64,000 nucleotides of DNA from Kuschelorhynchus macadamiae (GCA_030620095.1 JAUTXW010004696.1:59407-123406), one strand, 5' to 3'; shown: positions 12,041 to 24,190, counted from the first letter of the stretch. Numbers and translations: made by a program. Notes: generated by a model from the letters alone, not told the origin.

Positions 12041-12278
12041 TGACAAAACATCGTAAACGATACAATTTCTACAAATCGGGTTTTTGCACCAAAATATTGC
12101 TCACGATAATTTACAGATAATGCCAAAATATTTTTAAGTTTACTTTATCACTAGTGGTCTAAAAATATTTTTTATTATCGTAAACGATAGTTTAGTCCAA
12201 TATAATATCAATAGAGCTCCATTTATATCGTAAGCACTAACGTGTTACGCCGCCGTCGGTTACGATATTCTTTCTGGC
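12041..12278. mobile_element. Truncated copy of the 'tgacaaaacatcgta' MITE
   Basis: It starts tgacaaaacatcgtaaacga and runs to 'ggttacgatattctttctgg', which matches the reverse complement of about 31871-32110. The other half of the element is missing. Shared landmarks are the 'atatcaatagagct' region and the tatcgtaa words. Confidence 0.65.
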
Positions 12279-12279
12279 A

Positions 12280-13298
12280 CTGTGTATTATAGATGGTTTT
12301 TAAACGAAGATATTCTCTACAATATTGTAATATTACAAAAGGCACACTTTAAAATATAATAGAACTAAAATAAAGATGTCATTGTATCCTTAAACGATTT
12401 ATTTTCTAGATACAGGGAGCTGAGAAATAAAATTTAATTAATTGATTAAAATATATTTATTTCCAATACAGCGTTTTTTAAATAAATGTTTTATGTTGTA
12501 AAATATAAGGCAAAAATATTTTCTAATTTTAATGGGAAAAGCATTAAGATCAAAAACGTCGTTCACAAGACTTTTGACATCAAGTAATTCAATTTAACTA
12601 ATTGTTCACAGCAGCGTTTTAATCCTCATGGTGACTGTTTTTATTTCGTTATAAATGAAATTTCAAGGGGACAGCCTATAGGGTCAATGGTTACTAAAAT
12701 TCAGCATAAAAGCTTTCCTAATAAATATACTCAACTTTTTTGTCAGTCAAAATTCAGGTCAACTCTGCCATATACTTTTTAATTTTTTGAATAAAACTGT
12801 TGGCATAAAAAATGCAATGTTTAAATATCTGATACCAACAGATTATTGCATTTATGCTGTAAGCGACGTAACAAAATACAAATGTTGCAAAAAGAATGCC
12901 GACAGAATATCGCATGTTACAATTTACTATGAAAATGTAGGATTTCATTTACTTTATTGTTTTTTCAAAATATTCCTGTTTATTTTAAAAGTCCCATGTT
13001 TAAAAATACAGTTCCCATTAAAAAATAATTTTCTGGAAATTTTGACCTTTGTCGGTTACGACGTTTTGCCAAAAACCCACTGATATTTTGTTAAGTACTG
13101 GAAATGTTTGGTTTCACCAAACTTATCAACCGCAGGACTTCCACTTACTAGACTATCAAGTCTAACTTTTTACATGCAATTGTTTTAATGAATTCTGCAT
13201 TATGCAGACCTGGCATTAACGTAAATTATATAATAGTGACAAGTGACAACGTTATTTGTTTATAATAAAGATTCCTGATTAAAGCTGACACGCTTATG
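12280..13298 (-). other. Downstream flank of schizo; probable 3' UTR in part
   Basis: The schizo stop codon is at 13299-13301 on the minus strand, so the 3' untranslated region should run into this stretch. TTTATT words (AATAAA on the minus strand) occur, for example near 12953, but AT richness makes them uninformative and I cannot place the cleavage site. No other feature was seen. Confidence 0.35.
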
Positions 13299-13525
13299 CT
13301 ATACCTCTGTAGACTTTGGCGTAATGTTACTGCCACTAGCGTGACGCTTGTTGAATAGACTTCCCAGAAAACCACCTTGATGGTGATGTACCCCTAGTTT
13401 CTGTTGCTTCCCAGCCAATTTATCTGACCTCGAACACGTGCTCGCAGAAGTGGATTGAAACGAAACTGACATTCCACTATCGAGTGATCCTACGCTTCCA
13501 CGTCTTTGAGCCTTATCTCCTGCAA
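13299..13525 (-). CDS. siz: schizo/IQSEC, last coding exon (C-terminal tail)
   Basis: The acceptor is TAG at 13528-13526 and the exon enters in phase 1, completing a Phe codon. It then encodes AGDKAQRRGSVGSLDSGMSV and SFQSTSASTCSR, which is the strongly conserved C-terminal block of insect schizo and vertebrate IQSEC proteins. A His-rich stretch (HHHQGG) and FLGSLFNKRH follow, and the protein ends PKSTEV at residue 782 of the visible part. The last residues fit a class I PDZ ligand (T-E-V). A second AG lies 6 bases downstream of the chosen acceptor; using it would create TGA at the junction, so the upstream AG is preferred. A weak donor (gag|gtatag) overlaps the stop, so a further exon in some isoforms cannot be excluded. 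Confidence 0.9.
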
Positions 13526-13881
13526 CTACATTAAAGTAAATAATCTATATGTCAAATTGAAAATTTAAAAGAAAAATCACAAATTTTATTATTATGTAAT
13601 ATACCAAATAGATAGATGGTGTTCTAACGAGAATTGAACAAGATAAAGGATAGACGCTCCCACCCCTTCACAAGTAACAAAATAAAAAGAGAGAAGAATT
13701 TATAATGTCTGGTGCGAGTTTATGAATGAAATATGTAGCGGTTCGAACTTGGTTCTAACCCTGTTTTGTTTACGCTTAACCATGGAATGTAAGCTTGACA
13801 AAATTATTATACTCAAGCTTTTTGCAGACTATACACTTAAGAACCAAATGATATTAAAAAACACATTTTTCATTAATTATA

Positions 13882-15127
13882 CAGGGTTCTTAGCAATTTT
13901 GAATTATTAAATTACCTGACTTTACCATTTATCTGACAATTTCATTGAAATTCCAGGTTATATTTTGAGAATTTATATTTCTTATAAAGAAGCCAACAAA
14001 ACGAACGAAACTAAACTTAAAAATGAAATTGTAAAAGAAATATAACATATTAAAGAAAATGCTATAGTAATACAGCAAGCAGGGTTACTTTAACTGGAAG
14101 AGGCATACATTTTTAAAAGGAGATTCTGTTCTATTTAAAATTAAGTAAAAAAAATGAAGTCATACAAAGCATTTAGAAACAAAAAATTAATAATATACTT
14201 GCTACATGTCATTATTAAAAATTAAATTTAAATTAAATTAATTTTATAGAAAAATGAGTATTCTAAATTTTTCGTCTCAGTTTTAATATTTCCAGTTCCA
14301 TGAATTTTTTCCTTTATTTTCTAAATGATAAAGGTCACTTTCGACTCTTTTTTTTTGACATACATTTTTTTTTCTTTCACTTTTCGGCGATTTTGGTTGT
14401 TAAGGGCATCTTGATCAGTTTTCGAAGCATTTTTAACACATACCCTCATTTTGTCGGAAATATTAACATTTAATGCACCACCTATTTGATAAATTGCGTC
14501 ATATACTTGTCTTTGGCCGATAATGGACTCTTCGAACAGATTTTCAACTAAAATATCTGTATTTATAGAAAACCCAGACTCAACGGTGGCGTTTCCATGA
14601 CAAAGGATCAAAATTAACTTAATAACATGCCGCAATTTTTAAAGTAGTCATTTTGTCAGAAGAAATTGTAAAAAAATGTATCCAATCGAGTAATTTGATT
14701 ATATGTTTTGCAAAAATTTATAAATTCGGTATCTATTAGATGCTGGCTATACCGTTGACCACTTTTTTCTGCAATTTCTGTGGAAATTATTTCTTTTTCG
14801 TACAAATTCTTTAAACATATGTTGGGCACTTATATGTGAAATTCCTTTGATCAAGCATGATGTTTGGTTTTAAGCATGTTACATATTTAACAAACTTATA
14901 TTTAACACAACAATGTTCTATTAACTTCTATATTTGACGAAGTAATTTTGGGTAAATACAATGAAGAAACGCTGGTGAAAATTAATTTTATTATTTTTCC
15001 AGCTTTAATACAAAATCCCCTGACTTTCTATATTCTATATTGTATATTTCTCGACTTTTCCCTCATTTTTAGTCGGATTTCTGAATTACCTGACTTTTTC
15101 AGGTTCTCCAGCTCACTAAGAACCCTG
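13882..15127 (-). mobile_element. hAT-type element with decayed transposase remnant
   Basis: The termini are cagggttcttag (left) and ctaagaaccctg (right), with TTATA present on both sides as a possible target duplication. On the minus strand 14321-14635 is open and contains HGNATVESGFSINTDILVEN, which resembles the C-terminal dimerisation region of hAT-related transposases. Further up (to about 14920), broken pieces such as RYSQHLIDTEFINFCKTY are in other frames. The element is therefore about 1.25 kb, internally deleted and inactive. It lies in intron 6 of schizo in the same orientation. Confidence 0.7.
14321..14635 (-). pseudogene. hAT-related transposase C-terminal fragment
   Basis: An open frame of 104 codons. 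Residues about 12-50 (LCHGNATVESGFSINTDI, then VENLFEESIIGQRQVYDAIY) look like the conserved region before the end of hAT-related transposases found in many animal genomes. A lysine-rich tail follows. Upstream sequence of the same gene is broken by stops and frameshifts, so this is a relic and not a host gene. Confidence 0.6.
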
Positions 15128-15689
15128 TTATAACACAAAACAGAATCACTTCGCACGCGCTCAGACAGAATTTTTAATCTCTCACAACTACGAAGGTCAA
15201 ATAAATGCCGTTTAGAATCTCTTACTACTATGTTTTAGTTAGACTAGGCGGCGTTGTCACATTTGGCTGGTTTAAATTCTCTGTTACTAATTTCAACTAA
15301 GTGGGTACTTATTTTTTGATAAAATATTGTTTTTCTATTTTAGTTTTTTGGGCAAAAATTGCTACAGACGAAATATATGCGATATTATACTTTGACAATA
15401 TTTTTTTAGTTATCTGTTTTATTTCTATTTATTCATTATTGTTTTCCATAGCAATACTCGATAAAACACATATCTGATGTTAGGACCAAACGCGTTTATA
15501 ATGTAAAGTAACAAAAGCTCGTAAAATAATAATAATAACGGTCTTTTTTCCACTTCAAGTCAAAGCCTTATCTTTAAAAGTTCCCCGTATCTTTCTACAA
15601 AACAATAATAGCCAATCGATTTATTTTTTCCAGTAGAATTCGAAAGTCTCACAAAACCATTTGAATCAAAAACAAAAAATACATACTCC

Positions 15690-16245
15690 TGAAGGTGTAG
15701 TGTTTTTTAATTGTATTTTTTGTAATCGTAAAAAAATGACCCTCCGATATATTTGCAGATCCTTAAGTTTTAGGGTCCCTGGACCCCCAAAAACATATTC
15801 TCCTATTTTCGTCTGCAGGTCTGTCATTTTGTCTCTACGTGGCATAGCTAAAAACTAATTATCTGATTTACTTCAAATTTTGGTCAAAATTCAAGGGTAA
15901 TATGGGGATGAAATAGTTACATTTTAGAAAAAATCCATAATGCTCACAAGATGTAAAAAAAAGTCATTATTAAAAAACTGCTTATCGAATACACTTCAAA
16001 ATTTGAGCAAAAATAAAGTATGATATAGATAAACTCGTACATTTTTTGTACAAATCCATTATAGCAGAACCTAATAAAATTTTAAAATATTCGGTAAAAT
16101 TATAATTCTGGAATAAAACCTTTTTACGGAAGAAAATAATAAAGGACATAGTTTATTATATTATTATTATTTTTATTATAAACAAGTTAAAAACTTGAGA
16201 TAAATTAGTTTACAAGATTTGTATAAATTATTACCAAATAATTAT

Positions 16246-16311
<66 letters not shown>

Positions 16312-16375
16312 AAGTAATTGAATCTATACAAGGGAAGTTGTGGGTAAAGAAGAATTTACCCATTTTTTAAATGAT
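15690..16375 (+). repeat. Modular repeat family, subtype B copy with internal (TA)n
   Basis: It begins with 'gtaatcgtaaaaaaatgacc' and 'ggtccctggaccc', continues with 'tctgtcattttgtctctacg' and 'ggcatagctaaaaact', and ends with 'acaagggaagttgtgggtaa'. The same order is seen at 57560-58260 and, shortened, at 31140-31545. Bases 16252-16307 are a (TA)n tract at the position where other copies have 'atgcatatatagactg'. Confidence 0.75.
16252..16307. repeat. (TA)n microsatellite inside modular repeat
   Basis: About 27 TA units between 'acacaca' and 'tgtgtaag'. Confidence 0.95.
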
Positions 16376-16529
16376 TGTTTTTCAGAAAGATGTTTTTTTA
16401 TTCTATGATGGTGAAACATTTTCATTTCTGTGATGGCTGTTTTTATTATAGGTTAATATTTCATTACTAATTTTATGTTGACATATTTATTATTTTTTCG
16501 CCATAAAACACTCTTTAGATAAGAGATTA

Positions 16530-17005
16530 CAGATTGTTACTCTATATTACAGAAGACAACAAAAGCAACCTTAATTTATTTAAAATAATGTGTGGAGAGA
16601 CGAGGCAACATTTACCACCTCAGAGTTATTTAATAGAAACAATACTCATTACATTTCAAGGAAGGAATTCAATTCAAGTTTGGTGTGGTATCATACATTT
16701 TAGGTCCAATATTCTATTACAGAACAGTAAATAGACAACGATTTCATGAGTTCGAAATTGCGAACTTTTTAGATGAATTACTCTTAGAAGAATAGTTTGG
16801 CAACAAGACGTAGCTCATGTTATGCGCGATTTCATTCAGTTTCTAATCAGCGGTATAATGAATGGATTTGACTTAATGGAACCATTTCTTGACCACCCAA
16901 TTGCCTTGACCCCTCACTGCCAAATACTCTTCTTTGGGGCCATCCAAATAAACTGACTAACAAAGAAAGTAAAATACTGAAGAGATCATGCTAAAACAAT
17001 GTTAA
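16530..17005 (+). pseudogene. Decayed mariner (rosa/DD41D-like) transposase relic
   Basis: Plus-strand reading gives SIQVWCGII, then after frameshifts pieces resembling GPIFYYRTVNRQRFHEF, LDELLLEE, WQQD and finally FFWGHPNKL. These fall in the order of the rosa-type transposase at 61884-62948 (VNVWCGIV, GPFIFDRTLNGELYLQF, FQHD, FYLWGRIKD). Several stops and frameshifts are present. It lies in intron 6 of schizo on the opposite strand. Confidence 0.6.
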
Positions 17006-17959
17006 TGAAATATATCGACGTGAAAATTATATTACAACAGCAAGTTTAGAAAAGCTACATAGAAGATAGGTACCCATGTTTATTGATATTTTTGTTATTA
17101 TTATTTGCGAATTTCTTTTTCGGTCATGTAAAGACTTATTTTCTTCAAATAGGTTTTTATCATTAAAATTCTATTAAAAATTAAACTAAAATTTACAATA
17201 TTACTCTTCTTAGCTTTTGTAATAGAGAGTAACAATTTGTAATATCTCGCCTGAGTATTTCATTGTGACAAATAATAAGCATTGCAGATTTCTCGTCTTT
17301 GAAACTAAAAGTGACAAGAAATAAGGTGGATTACACCTTTATCATCTACAAAACCTATTAAATAGGTTGCAATAAAAATAATGAGAATAAAATATTAAAA
17401 TATAATGGAAACAGAAATCGCAGAAATAAAAATTTTCACCACAACACCACACGTAACAAACTTTTTCAGCAATCATATAAAATTAAAAAATGTGGTTTTC
17501 TTTATTATGGCGCAAGTATTTTGTTTTATAAAATGTGATAGTTTCGAATTCTACTTTAAAAATAATCACTGTTTGGTCATCCTCGTTGTAATATCCCCTT
17601 GTATTGTGTAACCCTTTTACGATATCCCAATTGTAAGAAGCGAATTTGTTGTTCCACTCCTTTGATATTTCCCTGAAAAGTGGATATATTGAATTGAACG
17701 ATCACTTTATTACCATTATTCGATATCTAATTTTCGAAATCACCCAGCCCTATATACATCCAAACAACTAGTGTAAGCGAGGAGAGTTTTCAAAAGAATT
17801 TATGAAATATTCCCGGAAAGTTTCAATTTGCCTCAACAAACAAGAGAATTTTGAGAATAGATGAAATTTATAAAAATTTATAAATTTTCGGATATATTTC
17901 TGTATCCTAATTCCTAATCTCAGGATCATTTTCCAGATGATAGAGAAATATATTGGAAG

Positions 17960-18680
17960 TTATATCTTGCACATATTACATCTTTTAAGACAGGTTGTGG
18001 TTTCTTATAATCAGAATTTCTCTTCTTCAATATTACTGTTGATTGAAGTATTATTTATTCGCAAAAATGGTGTTTCTTTTAATAAGAAAAAAAAATAGTC
18101 ATGCTCTTGATCATAATCCGCCATTAGGTCGTTTATATTTTATTATCTTGTACTTGTATATTGTACTATCTTATAGAAATGCTTAAAAGAAAAAGCCCTA
18201 GTTGGAAATATTTAGAGCCCAAAAAATAAAAAAAGGGCATTTTACCTGCATATCTTAGCAAGCAAGATTACTTTCGCAATAATTGTTAAATGATGAAATA
18301 TCCAAAAGCACATATGATATTGTAATAAAAAATTAATACAATTATAAGCGGGGCTGTAGTTATATGACAGAATTATAATAGAAGTTTCAGTTATATCCTG
18401 CATATATTATATCTTTTAACAAAGGTTGTGTTTTCTTATAATCAGAATTTCTCTTGCTTCAATATCACCGTTGTTTGAAGTATTATTTATTATTTGTTTT
18501 ATTAAGTAAAAAAAAAGAAAAAAAAAGTCCTGTTCTTGATCATATTCCGCCATTAGGTCGTTTAGATTTTATTATCTTGTGTTTTGTACGATCTTATATA
18601 ATTGCTTAAAAGAAAAAGCCCCATTTAAAAATATTTTGAGCCCAAAAAATCAAAAAAGGAATATTTTACCTGCATATCTG
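17960..18680. repeat. Diverged direct duplication of about 300 bp
   Basis: The block at 17960-18255 recurs at 18380-18680: both contain 'cttataatcagaatttctct', 'ccgccattaggtcgttta', 'gcttaaaagaaaaagcc' and 'ttttacctgcatatct', in the same order. About 125 bp separate them. No coding content. Confidence 0.85.
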
Positions 18681-18714
18681 ACAGTTCAAAAACATTTACC
18701 TTTATTCTAATACA

Positions 18715-19545
18715 CAGGGTAATTCAGAATTAAGTTACGATGTTGATTATTTGACTAAATTTAGGTATAAATATTCCTATATACTTTTATCCAAAAACGC
18801 ATATATTTCAAGATACAGTATGACAAAATTTTTGTTTTTTTTTAATTTGTACGACATTTTTAAAGATAATTGAATAAAAATAGGAACACATATTACTTCT
18901 AGTAGTATCTATAAAACAGTATCATTGATCTTTGAAAGAATCTACAAGGTGATCATTTATTGGGGTTATGATCTCGTTTAGCATCCCAAACTATTTCATG
19001 TGACCACACTGACCCAACTTAGTAGCTTCAACAAACCAGATCCATTTAGAAAATTCTTGTTTTTCGCATTTTTTTTTAGCAAAATATCCATAGCAAATTA
19101 GAGGAAAAAAAGCCTAATATCTAGAATTTTAGATTTTGTTCGTATTTAACGGTTTTTGTAATACTGAAACTTCATATTAAGTAAATAGAGCATTTTGCTA
19201 AATATCTCTTAAATAATGCCATATATCAAAGAAGTACAAGAGGCAAAAACATTTTCTAAGAGGATGAAGAATTTGACAAAGCCAAGACAAGACAGTGTCG
19301 TAAAAAAATCACCCTGTAGAATGATCCAAATTATACTGTTTCATAGATCCTACAAAAAAAGGTAATATGTGTAATAAGTTTCATTAATTTGTTTTTAAAA
19401 ATGTAGAATGTGAATTAAAAAACTAAAAAAAAAAATAAAACTTTGCCACCCTGTATCTTGGAAAATATGCGTTTTGGACAAAAGTATAAACTTTTATACT
19501 CAAAATTACCTAAAGAATCACATTCTTAATTTTCAGTACATTTTT
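18715..19545. mobile_element. Fold-back element with arms of about 230 bp
   Basis: The left arm (about 18715-18950: 'gttttttttt aatttgtac', 'aggaacacatattact', 'ctataaaacagtat') is the inverted complement of the right arm (about 19320-19545: 'atactgtttcatag', 'ggtaatatgtgtaataag', 'tgtatcttggaaaatatgcg'). The spacer is about 370 bp and AT-rich. It lies wholly inside intron 6. Confidence 0.7.
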
Positions 19546-20040
19546 CTGATTCGCCCCAGATGAAGGTACAAAATTCTTGCAATACTATAAGAATATTGTA
19601 TTTTGTGTGGTACTTACATAGTAGAATAAATTTGAAGGTCTTCTTATGATATTGAACTGACTACACCACGTTTTGTTGTATATAAACTTATGTTTATCGT
19701 TAGCAAAATGACATACTTCAATATAGATTTGGTATCCAAAAAACTATTTAAGTACTAGATACTTCGCTATAAGACCATTACAACTTCTATAATTAAAGAA
19801 AAAAAAAAAAACAGAAAAGTAGAGACGTTTTGTGTTTGTTTAAAGTAAATTTAATACCTTAAAAATATTTATATATGCTATAAGTCATCTAGATTTGTCA
19901 ATATTCTCGAAGTTCCATTTCATATATTCTCTTAATCTTCTATAAATTCTCAATATTTCGTATACATTTCCAAAGAATATTTCATTTTTATGAGTTCTCG
20001 AGAACTTTACCTTACTACAAACTAACTTGAATTTACTTAC

Positions 20041-20217
20041 ATTGTTCGTGTATGTCCAGTAACGAATTGCTTAAGGCAGATCTTTTAATCTGTGTGTCTA
20101 AGGGACCTTCATCAGCACAATTTTCCGACTGTCCAAGGTTCGGATTCTGTGAGCAGGGGCATTGGTGGCATGCGTAAACTTCTACATCTGCAACACCACT
20201 ATCTCTATTTTCCGTTC
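20041..20217 (-). CDS. siz: schizo/IQSEC exon between PH domain and C-terminal tail
   Basis: The acceptor is ctag|GAACGG and the donor AACAAT|GTAAGT. The 177 bases enter and leave in phase 1, matching both neighbours. The protein is residues 649-708 of the visible part: an acidic and cysteine-containing stretch (ACHQCPCSQNPN), then IKRSALSNSLLDIHEQ. 'SALSNSLLDIHEQ' is a hallmark of the post-PH tail of the IQSEC/schizo family. Reading through the donor would give CK and a stop, so the splice is needed. The two CxxC-like cysteines look lineage-specific; I do not assign them a role. Confidence 0.9.
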
Positions 20218-20670
20218 CTAGAACACATTGATAACATAATTATGAATTAACAGAACCCGGCTAAGATCCGATTTCTTTTAGGTACACTGAAACTCCCTCG
20301 CTTGCGAAAACATTTAGTACGAGCGCTTAATGCATCAATCTAATAAGGAATGGATACCACGTTATAATTCTATCTAATGTAATATTTTGACACCTGCAAA
20401 ATAGGTTGGAATCATAGATATAATAACGGTGAGATGGAATTGTTTTGATTTGAACGCAATCATACATTGTTAAAAGTATTACTTGTTTGGTCTATTGTAC
20501 CATCTTGATTTGGTTGTTTCGAAAAGGTGTTGTACACTATCTTATATAGGACAAAAGCATAGACATAATAAATGTCTATGAAAAAATGTATAACATCTAA
20601 TAATATTAGAATTAAATTTTAAGTTGGTTCTTTAACTGTGATAATAACATATGTAATATTTCATTAACTA

Positions 20671-22058
20671 AACTCACCGACAAAAAAACCGGCACCTAAA
20701 ATTTGTTAAGAATTTTTATATGGCATAACTTTTTTATTTTTGATTTTATTGCAATGATTTTTTCGCTGGCCGATAGACCAATCCATTAAGATTGATCTGC
20801 AGTTTGTCGTGATGACATTTTGGTTGCTTGAATGTTTATATACAAGGGTAAGTCAAAATGATGTTTTTTTTAGTCGTCCACGCTGTGGAAAACGCCAAAA
20901 AACCCTGTTCCAACATGATTTACGATAAAACTGGATGTGTTCCGAGCATTTTGTTTTTTAAATCATCTGTGTATCTTGATTCTTTCATAAGCTACGCATT
21001 TTTAAATCAAACGCTGCATTTGAAAACATTTTTTAATTGAAACATTTATAACGTATACTTAGAGCACTAAACATTAAAATGCAAGTTAATAACGGGTGTG
21101 TCGACCTAAATCAATTATATTGAGTATCTGACTGCAGTTTTATCGTCTTGATGGGCCGGTGACGAACTTGTCTTTTTAATGCGTATCAAAAATGCTCATC
21201 AGTTAAGTTGAGATCTGGGCTACGGTTTGGCCATTCTAGCCTCCGAATTTTCAGCATTCATACGTTCTCTTGCATGAGTAATAACAGCTTCCTGTAGTTT
21301 TTCTGATGGCTACTTCACTAACGTTATTTCCACATACCTGTTGCGGGTAGATCACGTTTTAGTGAACTGGCAGTAGCTCCTCGGTCACCTAATGATTTTA
21401 GCAATATGAAACGGCTGTTGGCTCAGGTGGTTAATTTTTTTTCCAGACCCTGGTCATCTGGTATAATTTGCCTTTTCTAGATATCTATTCCAAGTATCTT
21501 GTACCATTGATCGCGGAATTCGTACGGGCAACATAAATTTTATTAAGACCATCTTATGATAAAGCGACGACGCTACCCACGTCTGAAGTGGTTAACACCA
21601 TTTTGATTAGATGATATTGACAACGTCACTGTCAAAATAATCTAATAAAGTAACTACTAGCTAACTTGACTATTTTACGCTGATTATTTTTATTGATATT
21701 GAAAAAATGCAACGTTTCATTTAAAAATGCGTAGCTCGAAAAAGAAACGAGATAGACTGATGATTTGAAAAAAACAAAATACTCGGATCGCAGTTTTATC
21801 GCAAATCGTATTGAAACAAGGATATTTGCCGTATTTTTTTCAGAGGGTTTTTTAAAATTACGTATAAAAACATCATTTTGACCTACCCCGGTATATTCAA
21901 CAAACAAAATTTCGTCACGACAAACCGCAGCGCAATCTTAATGAATTGGTCTATCACCCAGCTAAAAAATCATTGCAATAAGATTAAAAATAAAAAAGTT
22001 ATGCCATATTAAAATTGCTAAAAAATAATTTCGGTGCTGTTTTTTTTGTCGGCGAGTT
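20671..22058 (-). mobile_element. Tc1-like element with long inverted repeats and wrecked transposase
   Basis: The left terminus aactcaccgacaaaaaaa and the right terminus ttttttgtcggcgagtt are each flanked by TA. The inverted repeats extend about 350 bp (20671-21030 and 21695-22058), sharing 'atggcataacttttttattt', 'gatagaccaat' and 'gtcaaaatgatgtttt'. Between them, on the minus strand at about 21130-21300, the frame reads RRLEWPNRSPDLNLTDEHF and then ALKRQVRHRP, the C-terminal signature of a Tc1-like transposase. The N-terminal part (21340-21500) is barely readable. The arms are better preserved than the gene. Confidence 0.75.
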
Positions 22059-22059
22059 T

Positions 22060-23660
22060 ATATATAATTATTATCAACAAATAACCTGTTTTTGTATTTA
22101 AATACAATGCCATTGCTAAGAATCGACAACACCGTCACCGGATTTTACAACTAGTAAAATCGTAAATCGAACAAAGTGGTGTTGCGTTGAGTCGGGGCAT
22201 TATTTTTGAGCGGTCTGTGATTTTTGATAATTTTTGTGCGAGTTCTTAGGATACGAGATTCTTCCTATTAATTACTTTAAGGGTTAATATGCCTTGTAAT
22301 TGCTATTTTATCGTTCTTTAGCAAACAAAATTACATATCTACACTTTTTTCCCTAAGCTAGATATATTCAAAATTCTGAGACAAAACCGATATATGTAAA
22401 AACAAAAAACACAGGTATACACATCTATACATATTTGACATAAAAAATATACATGGCTTACAATAAATTACGTTAAAATACTAAAAGGTAGTATATAGTT
22501 TTGCATTCAGAACAAAATAAGAAAACAAACGAGCTTAGGTATTGATTTTTATGCATAATGTAAAAAGAATAGATTAGTTATGTCTTTAAATATGTCCGCT
22601 GTGATAAGAATTTAATTTTGATTGGCTGTTAGAGACTGTTATACAAATGAATTAAGAAAAATTACAAATATAATGCTATATAATATTAAGAAGAAAAGAA
22701 GTCTGTCATTATAACTTCCCAGCATTGCCATTTGTGAGATCCCACAAGGATAAATATTTCTTTTTGTCACACTCAGTTGCAGTACATGTTTATTTGCATT
22801 AATCATTACATTCAAAACATACACGATTTTATGAATGAAACAGCCTAAGATGTTGGGTCTCCCTGTTATTATATCTATGGTTAAAACGAAAAACTCATTT
22901 TTTTTATACGATATCGGGCAATGTCTCGATAGTTGTGGTCTTACTTCGGTAAAAACTGTGCAAAATCCAAAATATCTTCTTCAGTCAGCGCAAACGACGT
23001 AAAGAATTCGAAATGTTTGTTACATTTTGAATAAAATCTTAATGTTATTAATTTTATCAACGCTTTTAAAAACCTATAATTATTGTGAGCAGAACTTAAG
23101 ACACTACTAACTGTACAAAACTATACAAAAAAAACTCGCTAAGGAACCTCGATTCCTCAGTCTGCGCAGTTTTCCTTAAATCTTGCTGTTTTCACAAAAA
23201 TTGAAAAAAATCATTTCCAAATGCTATTATATTCTAATCTTTGTTAGCTTCGTAAAACTTCCCTGTCCTCGCTATATGAAAGTGGTATATTCTTACTTTT
23301 AAATGACATTTGGTTTTCAAAATCTTGTTTGGTAACAACAAGTTGTCTGATATGAACCTACTACTACAAAAAAGTCCCAACAGTTCTCAAAAGGTGAAAC
23401 GGTACTTATCTACAAGCGCATAATTTTGTTGGGCTGTGATAGTAATCTGAAATAGCACAAATTGCCAGAACTTCTTTGTGAACGTTTAATATTTCTTTAT
23501 TTCTATTTTAAAGATAAATATGTGAGCCGATAATACAAACATATAGGATAATTATTATTGCCCTTAACCAATAACAATTTGATGTTCGCAGTGTTAATTA
23601 AGAAATGTAAACAAACGTAAACATATCAAACTCACTACCTAATAATAGCCAGAAAAAAAT
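22060..23660. other. AT-rich intronic DNA without recognisable features
   Basis: This is part of schizo intron 5. Only short random open frames were seen, with no terminal repeats and no tandem structure. Confidence 0.45.
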
Positions 23661-23665
23661 AAAAA

Positions 23666-23737
23666 AGTAGAGGCTAATTTTCAAAACTCGAAATTCCGGC
23701 CATGCCAGCATCAATCTGAAAGGCAACCGCCTCTACT
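23666..23737 (-). other. 72-base potential cloverleaf-like fold (not a tRNA)
   Basis: The outer ends gtagaggc and gcctctac are perfectly complementary over 8 bases and enclose about 56 bases. Inside are two more short stems (ggc/gcc, and an aatttc/gaaaatt hairpin). The size suggests a tRNA-like fold, but the conserved tRNA boxes and a TTCRANNC loop are not intact. It may be a degraded tRNA-derived SINE head or chance. Confidence 0.3.
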
Positions 23738-24127
23738 AACCAAACACTTAACAGTAAAAGATCTCTGGAAACTTAACTCATATCATTTACCAGTTGTCAC
23801 TTTTTCTTTGCCCTCACACTTCCAACATGTTAAAAGGGACATCTCGAAAAGTAATGGATGTCTAAAAAAAGTTTGCAAGATTAACAGACAAGATGACATT
23901 GTCCAAACAAGATTTTTGAAAAGAATAATGAAGTCAGATTTTAATACCAAATGTCCATTAACCACGCTGCAGCTAGACTACCTTCCTGTGATGAAACCAG
24001 GGAAGCTATATTAATCTATTGTTTTACGTATATTAAAATGAATGATATTGAGAGTTTTTATAAGTATCGTTTTTAGTCACAAATATTTTTATTTGTTAAT
24101 TTTAAAACTGTATTAATGTAAAATGTG

Positions 24128-24190
24128 TAGAATTCTTTCGGCTTCGGCCGAATGCGTGAGGGAAGCCGAAGTTCGGCATCGGCTTCGGTC
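24128..24190. other. GC-rich 'ttcggcttcggcc' stretch
   Basis: It contains 'tcggcttcggccgaatgcg' and, after a few bases, 'gaagccgaagttcggc' and 'tcggcttcgg'. These are tandem and inverted copies of cttcgg that can fold on themselves. It is an isolated GC-rich patch in AT-rich intron, probably the end of a transposon. Confidence 0.45.

Noticed and set aside
12787..13083. 98-codon open frame just downstream of schizo
   Set aside because: Composition is that of AT-rich non-coding DNA; no domain, and it is antisense to the likely 3' UTR.
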